Source: JACMJL01 sp963791805
GTDB lineage: Bacteria > Bacillota > Clostridia > Clostridiales > Clostridiaceae
Direction: 5' to 3'
Length of the DNA stretch: 64,000 bases
Assembly: GCA_963791805.1 (NCBI GenBank)
Contig: CAWBTU010000003.1
Coordinates: 868,001 to 932,000 of the forward strand
Positions 1 to 9,167 of the stretch are shown here, in pieces. The notes under the pieces are model-generated. The model made no database searches and was not told the DNA's origin. It saw only the letters and a program-made list of their open reading frames with translations. A program made the position numbers and the translations under genes. The first letter of the stretch is position 1, and each line of letters opens with the position of its first letter.

Positions 1-302
1 TTTTGTAGATAAGCTACTGCACCAAGTTTAGTGCACTCAATAGCATTTTTAACCGTAGCAAAAGCCGTCATAATTACAACAGGTGTCATTATTCCAGTTG
101 AACGTATTCGCCTAAATACTTCAGTTCCGCTTATTTCGGGTAGCTTAATGTCAAGAAAGATTAAATCAGGCTTCTCTTTTTCTAACATTTCCAACGCTTC
201 GTAGCCATCTGCTGCTGTTACAACATCATAGCCTATTAATTGTAAACATGTAGTAAGAAGCATTCTAATATTTTTTGTATCATCAACGACTAAAACTTTC
301 AT
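1..302 (-). CDS. Response regulator receiver domain protein (partial, C-terminus beyond window)
   Basis: The visible 100 residues form a CheY-like receiver domain starting MKVLVVDDTKNIR. It has the acidic pair after the first strand, the phospho-acceptor Asp in DLIFLDIKLPE, and the Thr in VVIMTAFATVKNA. The last strand AVAYLQK leads into the conserved Lys. The ATG lies just past the stop of the histidine kinase and uses an AAAGGAG site inside the kinase gene, so the two are translationally coupled partners. The receiver looks more like NtrC or Spo0F types than KdpE. The output domain, if any, is off the left edge, so its DNA target cannot be stated. Confidence 0.9.
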   Translation of the reverse strand, partial: MKVLVVDDTKNIRMLLTTCLQLIGYDVVTAADGYEALEMLEKEKPDLIFLDIKLPEISGTEVFRRIRSTGIMTPVVIMTAFATVKNAIECTKLGAVAYLQ

Positions 303-303
303 T

Positions 304-2145
304 TTAAATAATCTCCTTTTCGTTAAGTGGAAGGGTAAAAGTAAAGCTACTTCCTACATCCATCTGGCTTTCACACCAAATTTCACCACCGTGCACTTGA
401 ACTATTTCTTTTGCTATAGTTAAGCCGAGGCCAGTGCCTCTAACTTCAAAATCATATCCTTTAACTTGAACAAATCTATCAAATATTTTTTCTAAATATT
501 GTTCAGGGATCCCTACACCAGTATCTTTAACAGTTATTATCATTTTCCCATGCTTTGCGGAAGCAGTTATTAATATCTCATCCCCAGCATTTGTATACTT
601 TAAGGAGTTTGATATTAGATTATTTATTACCCAAGTGATTTTTTCAGGATCTGCATATATCTTTGGAGATTTCTCATCAATATCTAAGTATATAGCAACA
701 TCTTTGTTTGTTGCTATATCGTAAAAACCCTTAACAGCTTGCTCAATAATACCAAGTATAGAGCAGGTACGCATACTGAACAAGGATTTGCTCCATTCAA
801 TTCGTGAAAGCTGAAGAAGATTTGTAACTAACTCGGAGAGCCTCTCACCGTCCTCTTTAATGGTTGCGATAATTTGCTGTTGCTGATCATTAAGCATTCC
901 AATATTTTCGTCCTCAATGAGGCTTGTTCCCATCATGATTGAAGTTAATGGTGTTTTAAACTCATGAGAGATAGTTGAAATAAACTCTGCCTTAACCTTT
1001 TCAAGTTGCTTTAGATGAGTTACATTTTGGAATAAAACTATAATACCATTTATACTGGAAGTATTGTCTTTAATTAGTGTAACAATTACGTTAAAATAAT
1101 AATCTTTGTTATCTGAATGAAAATATGCAATTTTTGATACATTCTCAGTGTTTGTTAAAAAAATATTGGAGATTTGAGAATGTAAATCAGCATTTTTAAT
1201 AACTTCTAAAAATGATTTATTAAGCACATCTTCTTCTTTCAAATTAAAAAAGTCTTGGCATGCATCATTCATAAGGACAATTTCCTTCTCAGTGTTTAAT
1301 ACAATTAGAGGATCAGCAAGGCTTTTAACTATTGCCGAAAATTTATTTTTTTCTGTAAGTAATTTACCGGCTGTACTTTGATCATATTCAGAAAGTCTTT
1401 CAGTCATTTTATTAAACTCTTCTGCCAGAATTCCAATTTCACTATTAGCTGCAACGATTGCTTTCTTTTCAAGATGACCTTCTTTAATAGATTTAATAGT
1501 CTCAGTTAGTTCATAAACTGGATGAAGAAATCTATTTATAAAAAAAGTTGAGAGTAGAAGTCCTAAAATTACACAAATGGAGGAGATAATAAGAATTAGG
1601 TACATATAATAATGGGATTTGTGTAAAACTGAATTTTTATTTTTAAACATTGCCTTTTCATTTAAAGATGATAAATCTTTTAATTCAGAAACAATACTTC
1701 TATAAGATGGGAGTATATGCTCGTTGTAATATGAAACTGAAGCAGGTAAGCCTTTTGAGTTTCTTATTTCTTGAACCTCCGAAAATAGCTTTAGGTAATC
1801 CAAATAATTATTTTCGATATTTTCAACAATTTTTTTCTCACCTGGTTCTGTTATATTTCCCTGCTCTATATTAAAATACTTATGAAATGAATCACTATTC
1901 TTGTAAAAAGAATCAAGTCCATCTTGCTTTTTTATGCTAATATAATCAAATTCAGATGCATTTTGATTTTCAATTGCTTCTATCATTGCATTTGAAGCAT
2001 TAATACTTTTATAGTTATTTGTCAGTAATCTATCAATAGAATTACTTAAGTTGTAAAGATTGTATACTGAAATTATCCCAATAATTGCAATAGCTATTAT
2101 TAAGCATATATTTACTAAGGTAACCTTACTTTTTAATGTATTCAC
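304..2145 (-). CDS. Membrane sensor histidine kinase (HAMP-PAS-HisKA-HATPase)
   Basis: This is a 613-residue membrane histidine kinase. Transmembrane segments lie at about residues 8-30 and 181-203 and flank an extracellular helical sensor. A HAMP linker (about 204-257) and a PAS domain (about 270-375) follow. The phospho-acceptor is His394 in ISHEFKTPL. The ATPase domain shows the N box NNLISNSLKYT, the DTGVGIP loop, FDRF, and GTGLGLTIAKE. The start is GTG with an AAGGTGG site upstream. It sits between a KdpD-type N-terminal protein and a response regulator, so the three probably form one signalling unit in which the kinase half of KdpD is a separate protein. The stimulus is unknown; potassium or turgor is an inference from the neighbour. 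Confidence 0.9.
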   Translation of the reverse strand: MNTLKSKVTLVNICLIIAIAIIGIISVYNLYNLSNSIDRLLTNNYKSINASNAMIEAIENQNASEFDYISIKKQDGLDSFYKNSDSFHKYFNIEQGNITEPGEKKIVENIENNYLDYLKLFSEVQEIRNSKGLPASVSYYNEHILPSYRSIVSELKDLSSLNEKAMFKNKNSVLHKSHYYMYLILIISSICVILGLLLSTFFINRFLHPVYELTETIKSIKEGHLEKKAIVAANSEIGILAEEFNKMTERLSEYDQSTAGKLLTEKNKFSAIVKSLADPLIVLNTEKEIVLMNDACQDFFNLKEEDVLNKSFLEVIKNADLHSQISNIFLTNTENVSKIAYFHSDNKDYYFNVIVTLIKDNTSSINGIIVLFQNVTHLKQLEKVKAEFISTISHEFKTPLTSIMMGTSLIEDENIGMLNDQQQQIIATIKEDGERLSELVTNLLQLSRIEWSKSLFSMRTCSILGIIEQAVKGFYDIATNKDVAIYLDIDEKSPKIYADPEKITWVINNLISNSLKYTNAGDEILITASAKHGKMIITVKDTGVGIPEQYLEKIFDRFVQVKGYDFEVRGTGLGLTIAKEIVQVHGGEIWCESQMDVGSSFTFTLPLNEKEII

Positions 2146-2211
2146 GGGTAAATACCACCTTTTAATTAGTTAGTAATTTGCAAAAAGTATAAATCAATGT
2201 GATATTATACA

Positions 2212-3351
2212 TTAATCATAAGGTATTACATGAATTTCTACATCTTTAGCAAATTTTAATAGTTTTGATACTGTAGAACCTCTAAATAAGGTTTGGATTT
2301 TTGTTCTATTACTATGTCCTATTATTATCTGAGTAATATGCTTTTCTTCTGAAAACTTTGCTAGTTCCTGTGATACACTTTTGCCAACTAAAGTTTTTAC
2401 TTCAGCTCCTAATTGCCTAGCTAGTTTATAATGACTTTCAAGAACATCTAAATCCTTTTGAGTTAACTTTGGTGCTAAAAAATGTGTGCAATTTACTACA
2501 ACTACTATCCACTCACATTTATTATTTTTGGCAATTCTTGCACCTCTTCTAATGAATTTTTTAGCCCATGGATTTGAAGTAACACATACCATTACCCTTT
2601 CTACGGTGTGCCAATTATCCTTAATACCATGCTCTCTCATATATTCTTCTAGGTCTTCATCTACTCCTTCAGCAGTTTGTCTTAACGCGATTTCTCTTAG
2701 AGCATTTAAGTTACCTTTTCTAAAGAAATTTTTAAGGGCTCTTTCTATATTCTCTGATTTATACACACTACCTCGAATTAATCTACTTTGCAGAGCGTCA
2801 GGAGTAATATCTACAACTACAATTTCAGAAGCATTATCCACAACCTTATCAGGGATTGTTTCTCTTACTTTTATCCCAGTAATTTGTCTAATTACATCAT
2901 TCAAGCTTTCTATATGTTGAATATTTAAAGTGGAGATTACATTTATTCCATGCCCTAGTATCTCTTGCACATCTTCATACCTCTTTTTATGTATAGAACC
3001 GGGAACATTGGTGTGGGCAAGTTCATCTATTAATACTACTTCAGGATTTCTTGAAATAATGGCGTGGGTATCCATCTCTTCCATTGAAACTCCATTGTAT
3101 TCGATTTTTTTTCTTGGAGTAATTTGAAGGCCAGACACTTGCTTTTCAGTTTCTTCTCTTCCGTGGGTTTCTAAATAGCCAATAATAACATCTTGCCCTC
3201 TACTAGATCTTCTGTTTGCCTCGTTAAGCATAGAAAAAGTTTTTCCAACTCCAGGCGCATAACCTAAAAATATTTTCAAAGCACCATTTTTGTCTTTATT
3301 TATTTTTTTTAAAGCTTCTTCAGGAGAAATTCTTTTACAAAGGTCGTTCAT
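2212..3351 (-). CDS. kdpD: Stand-alone KdpD N-terminal sensor (KdpD domain + universal stress domain)
   Basis: About 379 residues match only the cytoplasmic N-terminal half of KdpD, the potassium/turgor sensor. The KdpD domain has a Walker A motif GYAPGVGKT (about 30-38) and the following block GYLETHGREET. A Usp-like domain fills the last 130 residues (IIIGHSNRTKIQTLFRGS). There are no membrane helices and no kinase domain. Full KdpD proteins are near 900 residues, but short forms are known in cyanobacteria and some Firmicutes. I chose the second ATG because GAGGA lies nine bases upstream, while the first ATG abuts it. The separate histidine kinase downstream probably supplies the catalytic part. 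Confidence 0.88.
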   Translation of the reverse strand: MNDLCKRISPEEALKKINKDKNGALKIFLGYAPGVGKTFSMLNEANRRSSRGQDVIIGYLETHGREETEKQVSGLQITPRKKIEYNGVSMEEMDTHAIISRNPEVVLIDELAHTNVPGSIHKKRYEDVQEILGHGINVISTLNIQHIESLNDVIRQITGIKVRETIPDKVVDNASEIVVVDITPDALQSRLIRGSVYKSENIERALKNFFRKGNLNALREIALRQTAEGVDEDLEEYMREHGIKDNWHTVERVMVCVTSNPWAKKFIRRGARIAKNNKCEWIVVVVNCTHFLAPKLTQKDLDVLESHYKLARQLGAEVKTLVGKSVSQELAKFSEEKHITQIIIGHSNRTKIQTLFRGSTVSKLLKFAKDVEIHVIPYD

Positions 3352-3512
3352 TTTTCTCATTCCTCTATCTTATATGATACTAACATTATAGTTAATAAAC
3401 AAAATATTGTAAACAAAGATAGGAATAAGTTAAAATCAAATTTGATTTGTACATATATTTAAAATTATGATATTATAAATGTGAATTAATTTATAATAAA
3501 AGGAGATTTAAA

Positions 3513-4256
3513 ATGGATAATAAAGTACTAGCAAAAGTTAATGGAAGAGAAATAACTGAAAATGATATGCAAGCTGCAATGGCAAAGTTCCCAGCTGAAA
3601 AAAGGGGTCAATTTTATAGTGAAGAAGGAAAAATGCAGCTACTTAATCATCTAATTTCCTTTGAGCTTATATATAATGATGCTCTAGATAAAGGCTTAGA
3701 AAAAGATGAGGCGTATCTTAGCGAACTTGAAGCATATAAGAAGGAAATCCTTACACAAGTTGGTATTACTAAAATACTAGCAGAGGTTACAGTTTCAGAT
3801 CAAGAAGTAGAAGATTATTATACTGCCAACAAAGATAACTTTAAGAATCAAGGCGCTATTACGGCAAAACATATACTTGTTGAAACTGAAGAGAAAGCTG
3901 CTGAAGTTAGAGCAGAATTAGAAAATGGTAAAGATTTTGCAGAAGCTGCTGAAGAGTATTCAATATGTCCATCAAAAGCAGAAGGAGGAAATCTTGGACA
4001 ATTTTCAAGAGGACAAATGGTTCCAGAATTTGAAAATGCAGCATATGCTTTAGAGGTTGGAGTTTTAAGTGAACCTGTAAGAACTCAGTTTGGAGTTCAT
4101 ATTATAATGGTTGATCATAAACAAGAGGATAGCGTAAAATCTTTTGATGAAGTTAAAGATTCAATTAAGAACAATATATTAAGCGAAAGACACAACTTTA
4201 AATTTTTAGAGTATTCAGAGTCTTTAAAGAGTAAATACTACATAGAAATGGCTTAA
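3513..4256 (+). CDS. Cytoplasmic parvulin-type peptidyl-prolyl isomerase
   Basis: The protein has 247 residues: an N-terminal SurA/PrsA-like helical region (KVNGREITENDMQAAMAKF) and a parvulin isomerase domain at about 114-205 (AKHILVETEEKAAEV, GGNLGQFSRGQMVPEFE, VRTQFGVHIIMVD). It resembles PrsA but has neither a signal peptide nor a lipobox, so it should act in the cytoplasm as a foldase or chaperone. The start ATG follows AAAGGAG. It is a single-gene unit ended by a strong hairpin and is divergent from kdpD. Confidence 0.88.
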   Translation: MDNKVLAKVNGREITENDMQAAMAKFPAEKRGQFYSEEGKMQLLNHLISFELIYNDALDKGLEKDEAYLSELEAYKKEILTQVGITKILAEVTVSDQEVEDYYTANKDNFKNQGAITAKHILVETEEKAAEVRAELENGKDFAEAAEEYSICPSKAEGGNLGQFSRGQMVPEFENAAYALEVGVLSEPVRTQFGVHIIMVDHKQEDSVKSFDEVKDSIKNNILSERHNFKFLEYSESLKSKYYIEMA

Positions 4257-4275
4257 AATTAAAAACAAATTGTTT

Positions 4276-4307
4276 AAAGGACGATCTCTACGAGACGTCC
4301 TTTTTTT
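4276..4307 (+). terminator. Rho-independent terminator of the parvulin gene
   Basis: The stem GGACG/CGTCC is extended by TCTC/GAGA and followed by seven T residues, 20 bases after the stop codon. Confidence 0.85.
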
Positions 4308-4334
4308 AATCGTATGAAAAAAAATTCTTACTAG

Positions 4335-5060
4335 CTACTTTAAAATATAATCTAAAGTTTCTCCGATACTTTCATGAATTATTAAATCGGCCTTATTATC
4401 ATAAGAAGTTGATGATTTGTTAATTAAGATAAGTTTACTGCCTTTAAAATATTGAATAAGGCTAGCGGCTGGGTATACATTTAAGGAGGTTCCTCCAATA
4501 ATAAGTACATCTGCATTTTGTATATATGAAACCGTAGAATTCAATACATTCATATCAAGGCTTTCCTCGTAAAGTACAACATCAGGTTTTATGAGTCCAC
4601 TACAAACATCACATTTAGGTGAATTTACTGATTGAACAATATAATCAAGGTCAAAAGATTTATTACATTGAGTGCAATAATTTCTATGAACAGAACCATG
4701 AAGTTCTAATACATTTTTTGACCCAGCAGCTTGATGAAGTCCATCAATATTTTGGGTAATAACTGCTCTAAGTTTACCCATTTTCTCTAGTTTAGCCAAT
4801 GCTAAGTGGGCTGAATTTGGCTTTGCGTCTCGATATATCATTTTAGACTTATAAAAATCATAAAAGTCTTCTGGGTGGTCTACAAAAAAGCTATGGCTTA
4901 ACATTGTCTCAGGTGGATATTCATAATTATTTTTTGTTTTGTATAACCCCGTTGTGGATCGAAAGTCAGGTATATTACTTTCAGTAGAAACACCTGCGCC
5001 TCCGAAAAAAACTATATTATTACTGTTTTCTATAATTTGTTTTAAACTTTCAATATTCAA
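4335..5060 (-). CDS. cobB: NAD-dependent protein deacylase (sirtuin)
   Basis: This SIR2-family enzyme removes acyl groups from lysines using NAD. It has the NAD loop GGAGVSTESNIPDFR, TQNIDGLHQAAG, the catalytic His in ELHGSVH, and a zinc ribbon of CTQC and CDVC. GGTSLNVYPAA near the C-terminus binds NAD. The preferred start is TTG at 5060, six bases after a GAGGTG site, giving 241 residues, the usual size. A GTG nine bases further upstream overlaps that site and is less likely. It is convergent with the parvulin gene. Confidence 0.92.
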   Translation of the reverse strand: MNIESLKQIIENSNNIVFFGGAGVSTESNIPDFRSTTGLYKTKNNYEYPPETMLSHSFFVDHPEDFYDFYKSKMIYRDAKPNSAHLALAKLEKMGKLRAVITQNIDGLHQAAGSKNVLELHGSVHRNYCTQCNKSFDLDYIVQSVNSPKCDVCSGLIKPDVVLYEESLDMNVLNSTVSYIQNADVLIIGGTSLNVYPAASLIQYFKGSKLILINKSSTSYDNKADLIIHESIGETLDYILK

Positions 5061-5145
5061 AATAATCACCTCTTCATAATTGTATCACAAATACAATTTT
5101 ATTTGACATAATAATTGAAGCATGATATTATAATAAAGTTGCTAT

Positions 5146-5219
5146 GGCGCTATAACCAAGTGGTAAGGTACGGGTCTGCAACACCCTCATCCCCAGTTCA
5201 AATCTGGGTGGCGCCTCCA
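5146..5219 (+). tRNA. tRNA-Cys (anticodon GCA)
   Basis: The acceptor stem GGCGCUA pairs with UGGCGCC. The anticodon loop reads CTGCAAC, the T arm is CCCAG-TTCAAAT-CTGGG, and CCA is encoded at the 3' end. It stands alone and is followed at once by a terminator. Confidence 0.95.
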
Positions 5220-5224
5220 ATTAA

Positions 5225-5258
5225 AAAAGCTTGTAAATCTGATGATTTACAAGCTTTT
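5225..5258 (+). terminator. Hairpin terminator after tRNA-Cys
   Basis: A perfect 15-bp stem (AAAAGCTTGTAAATC and its complement) surrounds a TGAT loop. The A/T ends let it work on either strand, so it may also end the convergent carboxypeptidase gene. Confidence 0.85.
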
Positions 5259-5271
5259 GTTGTTATCAGCT

Positions 5272-6189
5272 CTAGTATATAACAGCTTCAAGCACATTAA
5301 TAATTCCAGTTTCAGCATTAATTTTAACCTTAGCTCCTATTGGAAGCGTTAGTCTTGGATAATCATGTCCTGCAGATAAACCTGAAAAAATAGGAATATT
5401 TAATTCACTAAGTCTATCCGAAAGAACTTCTTCCAAAGTAAGACTTCTTTCATAATGTGGAAGGCTACAACCTTTAAATTGCCCTAGAATTATACCTTTG
5501 CATTGTTGAAGTTTTTTGCTATGCAATAGTTGAGTAAGCATTCTATCAACTCTATAAGGGTCTTCAGAGACTTCTTCAATAAATAGTATGTTATCCTTGG
5601 TTTCAATTTCATAGGGGGTTCCTAGTGTGCTACAGATTATTGCAAGGTTCCCGCCTACAAGATGACCTTCAGCTTCACCTTTAACAATACAGCTAGTAGG
5701 AAATCCATTTGGATTGTTTATAGTGTATGGTACATAGCCTTCCATAAGAGTGGTGATAAAACTATTAAAGGTATCAAAATCTTCAAAGTTTGAGCTACCC
5801 ATTGGACTATGAAAAGTAGTAAGTCCAAACTTTTGGGATAATAGGTTTAGTATAATCGTTAAATCGCTAAAACCAGCGAATATTTTTGGATGATTTTTTA
5901 TTTTATCAAAATCTAGATATGGAAGTATTCGAGCAGACCCGTAGCCTCCACGTACACTCAGTATCATATCTACAGAATCATCTTCAAACATATCCATAAG
6001 GTCGGAGGCCCTATCTTTATCACTGCCAGCTAGGTATCCCCATTTATCATAAAGATGACAACCTTCTACTATATTAAAACCTTTGTTTTTAAAAAATAGA
6101 ATGCCTTTCTTAATTGAATCTATGTTTTCTGGACTAGCAGGAGATATCAGCCCAATAGTTCCTCCAGAACACAATCTTTTTCCAAGCAT
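5272..6189 (-). CDS. LD-carboxypeptidase / MccF-like peptidase (family S66)
   Basis: About 305 residues with the S66 layout: the N-terminal GGTIGLISPASP, the nucleophile Ser in RGGYGSARILPYLD, and Glu and His of the triad probably in LFIEEVSEDPYRVDRML and LSAGHDYPRLTLPIG. Relatives either trim the terminal D-Ala from muropeptides (LdcA) or cleave microcin C-type conjugates (MccF); sequence alone does not decide. No signal peptide is present, so it is cytoplasmic, fitting peptidoglycan recycling. I prefer the ATG at MLGKRL (GGATGTGG upstream); an in-frame ATG 12 codons earlier lacks a ribosome site. Confidence 0.85.
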   Translation of the reverse strand: MLGKRLCSGGTIGLISPASPENIDSIKKGILFFKNKGFNIVEGCHLYDKWGYLAGSDKDRASDLMDMFEDDSVDMILSVRGGYGSARILPYLDFDKIKNHPKIFAGFSDLTIILNLLSQKFGLTTFHSPMGSSNFEDFDTFNSFITTLMEGYVPYTINNPNGFPTSCIVKGEAEGHLVGGNLAIICSTLGTPYEIETKDNILFIEEVSEDPYRVDRMLTQLLHSKKLQQCKGIILGQFKGCSLPHYERSLTLEEVLSDRLSELNIPIFSGLSAGHDYPRLTLPIGAKVKINAETGIINVLEAVIY

Positions 6190-6282
6190 TAATACCACAT
6201 CCTTGAAATTATTTAAAAATATCATATCAAATATTATAATATTAAGCTAGTAAAGAAAGTGACTAGTTTTATGTACATTGCT

Positions 6283-7389
6283 CTATATGTTTTTAAATAA
6301 ATCAGTTTTTGATTCGTTAATTAAATCCTGTTTTTCTAATAAATCAAGACCAGTAAAAGCTAAAGCCTGAACTGTCTTTAGTGCTATATCTTGAGCATAA
6401 GTTGAAAGAGTTTCCTTGGCAAAGGCCTCTGAAGGATAATCAATATTGGGAGTCTCTACTATAGATATATATGCACTTAAGCAAGGAACTATTTTACTTA
6501 TGCATCCTAAACTTGAGGGAGCTGAGTTACAATTTATATTATCTAAATTAATTAGGCCACATTCCTTTAAGTTATGAGCAAAAAGCCTATTCAAAGTATC
6601 ACTTTTAGTTATTTCATTACAAGGAAGGTTATATAGATTGACCTCTTGTCGTAAATCAGTTAATTCACCCACTGCTTTAGCTAAATTCTCTACCTTTTGC
6701 CTTATTTGAACTGCAAATTCCATAGTTGGTGCTTTAATGTCTAGAGTTAATTCTGAATTATTAAATGAAAAATTATCTAGATTGCAATTATCTCCAAAGT
6801 CTCTTGTTAATTGAGAAAGAAATGTGATCATAATAGAATAAGCATCTATAAGCTTGTATTTTGGGTTAGAGTCTAGATAAAAAACAATTCGAAGTGGAAT
6901 AACTGCTGGGCAATTAGAATTATCTATATTATATATGTGCGGTTTGGCAATTAATATGGCATCTAAATCATTAAAAGCACCTTGTTTATGCATGGTGATT
7001 TTTGAACCGCCACGTAACTCCCCAGGTGTACCTATGACTATAATAGAACCAGAAGTTTTAGTGATAACTTTTGAAAGGGAGATTGCAGCAGCCAAAGAAA
7101 TACTAGATGAAAGGTTGTTGCCATATATGTGGCCTGTTTTACAATCCCCATCATATTCGCATATAAAACATATTTTTGGATGACCTTTTCCGAACTCAGC
7201 ATAGAATGATGTTGAAATGTCCATAAAATTTTTTTTAACTGTATAATTATGATTAGAAAGTATGCTTGTTATATACTCCATGGTTTTATGTTCTTTAAAG
7301 CTTTCCTCAGGACAGTCATATAGATATTTAGTAATTTCATTTAGTTTATCTTTAAATGTTGAAAGATAAGTTGTAATTTCTTGCCTCAT
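6283..7389 (-). CDS. M20-family amidohydrolase-like protein with altered metal site
   Basis: About 368 residues follow the M20D (AbgB/amidohydrolase) pattern: ICEYDGD near the front, GHIYGNNLSSS, TPGELRGGSKITM and IAKPHIYN. Active members normally show GHACGHN and TPAEE. Here the CGH metal ligands read YGN and the Glu-Glu pair reads GEL, so several ligands are missing. The fold is convincing but peptidase or deacylase activity is doubtful; it may bind ligand without catalysis. The ATG at MRQEITTYL follows AAAGGAG with ideal spacing; an in-frame start 14 codons upstream is not needed. Confidence 0.7.
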   Translation of the reverse strand: MRQEITTYLSTFKDKLNEITKYLYDCPEESFKEHKTMEYITSILSNHNYTVKKNFMDISTSFYAEFGKGHPKICFICEYDGDCKTGHIYGNNLSSSISLAAAISLSKVITKTSGSIIVIGTPGELRGGSKITMHKQGAFNDLDAILIAKPHIYNIDNSNCPAVIPLRIVFYLDSNPKYKLIDAYSIMITFLSQLTRDFGDNCNLDNFSFNNSELTLDIKAPTMEFAVQIRQKVENLAKAVGELTDLRQEVNLYNLPCNEITKSDTLNRLFAHNLKECGLINLDNINCNSAPSSLGCISKIVPCLSAYISIVETPNIDYPSEAFAKETLSTYAQDIALKTVQALAFTGLDLLEKQDLINESKTDLFKNI

Positions 7390-7557
7390 AAAATTTCTCC
7401 TTTGATATATATTATGTAAAAGTATTCCCACTTTTGAAAAAAATATTAATGTTTTATTTTGTGGACAAAATAAAAAAAGATAATGTATTGAATAAAATAT
7501 AATATCAAGGCAATAATTAGTAATAGATTAGCAGAAATTTTTTTTGAGGGGGATAAA

Positions 7558-7770
7558 ATGAACAAACATAATTGTATTATATGTGGAAAGCCTTCAAATG
7601 ATGGTATAATTATTAATGGCATAGGAATTTGTAAGAATTGTGAAGAGAGACTTGTAAATTCCAATATAGAGACTGATTTCTACTCTTACTTTAAAGAGTG
7701 TATAAGAAAGTCTATAGTACAATCTTTATTAAAAGGAGCTGATACCAATTGTCAGAATTACCACTTGTAG
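7558..7770 (+). CDS. csfB: Anti-sigma-G factor Gin (CsfB)
   Basis: This 70-residue zinc protein has CIICGKP and CKNCEE, the Gin/CsfB signature. In Bacillus, Gin holds back sigma-G in the forespore and sigma-E in the mother cell, so it marks an endospore former. A GAGGGGG site precedes the ATG. Its 3' end overlaps the start of the decarboxylase gene, and the order csfB-yaaO-tmk matches Bacillus. Confidence 0.88.
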   Translation: MNKHNCIICGKPSNDGIIINGIGICKNCEERLVNSNIETDFYSYFKECIRKSIVQSLLKGADTNCQNYHL

Positions 7771-9167
7771 AAGAGGTCTTAAAATACACAAAAGAGAATA
7801 ATATATCCTTAAGCATGCCAGGGCACAAAAGTGGATTAGGTTTTCAAGACAATGCTATAGGGAGAGAGCTGTATGAGAGTTTTATTAAATGTGATATAAC
7901 TGAGGTTGAAGGTGTAGATAATCTTCATTCTCCACAAGGGGTTATAATGAAAGCTCAAGAACTATTGAGGGATTATTATAAAAGTAAAAAATCCTACTTT
8001 TTAATAAATGGAAGCACTAGTGGTAATCTAGCCATGATATTTGCTAGCTTTAATGAGGGTGATAAGGTTTTGGTTGAAAGGAATTGCCATAGATCAATTC
8101 TAAATGGAATAATTCTCAGAAAATTAAAACCTGTTTATATTAAAAATGAAATTCATTCTAAATATGATGCACCCATGTCAATAGATATGGAGCATCTTTT
8201 ACATACATTAGAAATAAATACTGATGCCAAGGGTATTATAATAACATATCCTAATTATTATGGAATATGTGCTAATCTTGAATTGATAATTAAAGAATGT
8301 AAGAAAAGAAATATGAAAGTTCTTGTAGATTCAGCCCATGGTGCACACTTTGGAGTAACAGAAGGATTGCCTGAAAGCGCAGTTAAACTTGGAGCGGATA
8401 TGGTTGTAATGAGTGCACATAAAACACTTCCAAGCATAAACCAAGCTGCATTTCTACATGTAAATAGTGAAGAGCTTATTAATAAGGTAGATTTTTATGT
8501 AAGTGCTTTTTTGAGTACAAGTCCATCTTATATGATTTTGTGCTCAATGGACTATGCAAGGCATTTCTTACAGGAAAAAGGTGGACAAGCATATAAAGAA
8601 CTATTAAAACGGGCCTTAGTGTATAGAACTTGCATTAACAAATTAGATCATTTACATATAATTGATGATAGTGATATGGATAATATGGATTTAACTAGAT
8701 ATATATTAAATATAGAAAAAGGATATAATGCACAAAAGGTATATGATCACTTAAAGGCATGTAATATACAGCCAGAAATGTGTGACGGAAGAAATATTGT
8801 TCTTATATTTTCTCCCTTTAATCTAGAGGATGATTTTCAGAAAGTTTATACTACCCTAAGGAGTTGTAACTTCCAAGGTATGAAAGAAGAGTATTTAAAA
8901 ATAATATCAAACGATTTACCAACTAGAGTTTTAGAGCCTTTTGAAGTAATGGAAGAAAAAAAGGTATGGGTGGTATTAGAAGATTCAATAGGCAGAATTT
9001 CTGCGGGTGCTGTAGTTCCATACCCACCTGGAGTTCCAGTATTAACTTTAGGCGAGAGGGTAGATGAACAGGTCATTAATGTGATAAAATATTATATGAA
9101 AATTCATGATACAATACTCGGAATTGAAGAAGGCAAAATACTCGTACTGGAGGAAGTCAATGAATAA
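7749..9167 (+). CDS. yaaO: PLP-dependent Orn/Lys/Arg decarboxylase family protein (YaaO-like)
   Basis: The protein has 472 residues and the fold-type I decarboxylase layout: SMPGHKSG near the front, the substrate block STSGNLAM, DSAHGAHFG, and the PLP Lys in MSAHKTLPSINQAAF. The C-terminal domain has SAGAVVPYPPGVP. Relatives act on lysine, arginine or ornithine; the substrate cannot be read here. The likely start is TTG with an AAAAGGAG site eight bases upstream, inside gin. The end overlaps tmk, so csfB-yaaO-tmk is probably one transcript. Confidence 0.9.
   Translation: MSELPLVEEVLKYTKENNISLSMPGHKSGLGFQDNAIGRELYESFIKCDITEVEGVDNLHSPQGVIMKAQELLRDYYKSKKSYFLINGSTSGNLAMIFASFNEGDKVLVERNCHRSILNGIILRKLKPVYIKNEIHSKYDAPMSIDMEHLLHTLEINTDAKGIIITYPNYYGICANLELIIKECKKRNMKVLVDSAHGAHFGVTEGLPESAVKLGADMVVMSAHKTLPSINQAAFLHVNSEELINKVDFYVSAFLSTSPSYMILCSMDYARHFLQEKGGQAYKELLKRALVYRTCINKLDHLHIIDDSDMDNMDLTRYILNIEKGYNAQKVYDHLKACNIQPEMCDGRNIVLIFSPFNLEDDFQKVYTTLRSCNFQGMKEEYLKIISNDLPTRVLEPFEVMEEKKVWVVLEDSIGRISAGAVVPYPPGVPVLTLGERVDEQVINVIKYYMKIHDTILGIEEGKILVLEEVNE

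Noticed and set aside
2486..2920. 144-codon plus-strand frame opposite kdpD
   Set aside because: Shadow of a well-supported gene; low-complexity composition and no ribosome site.
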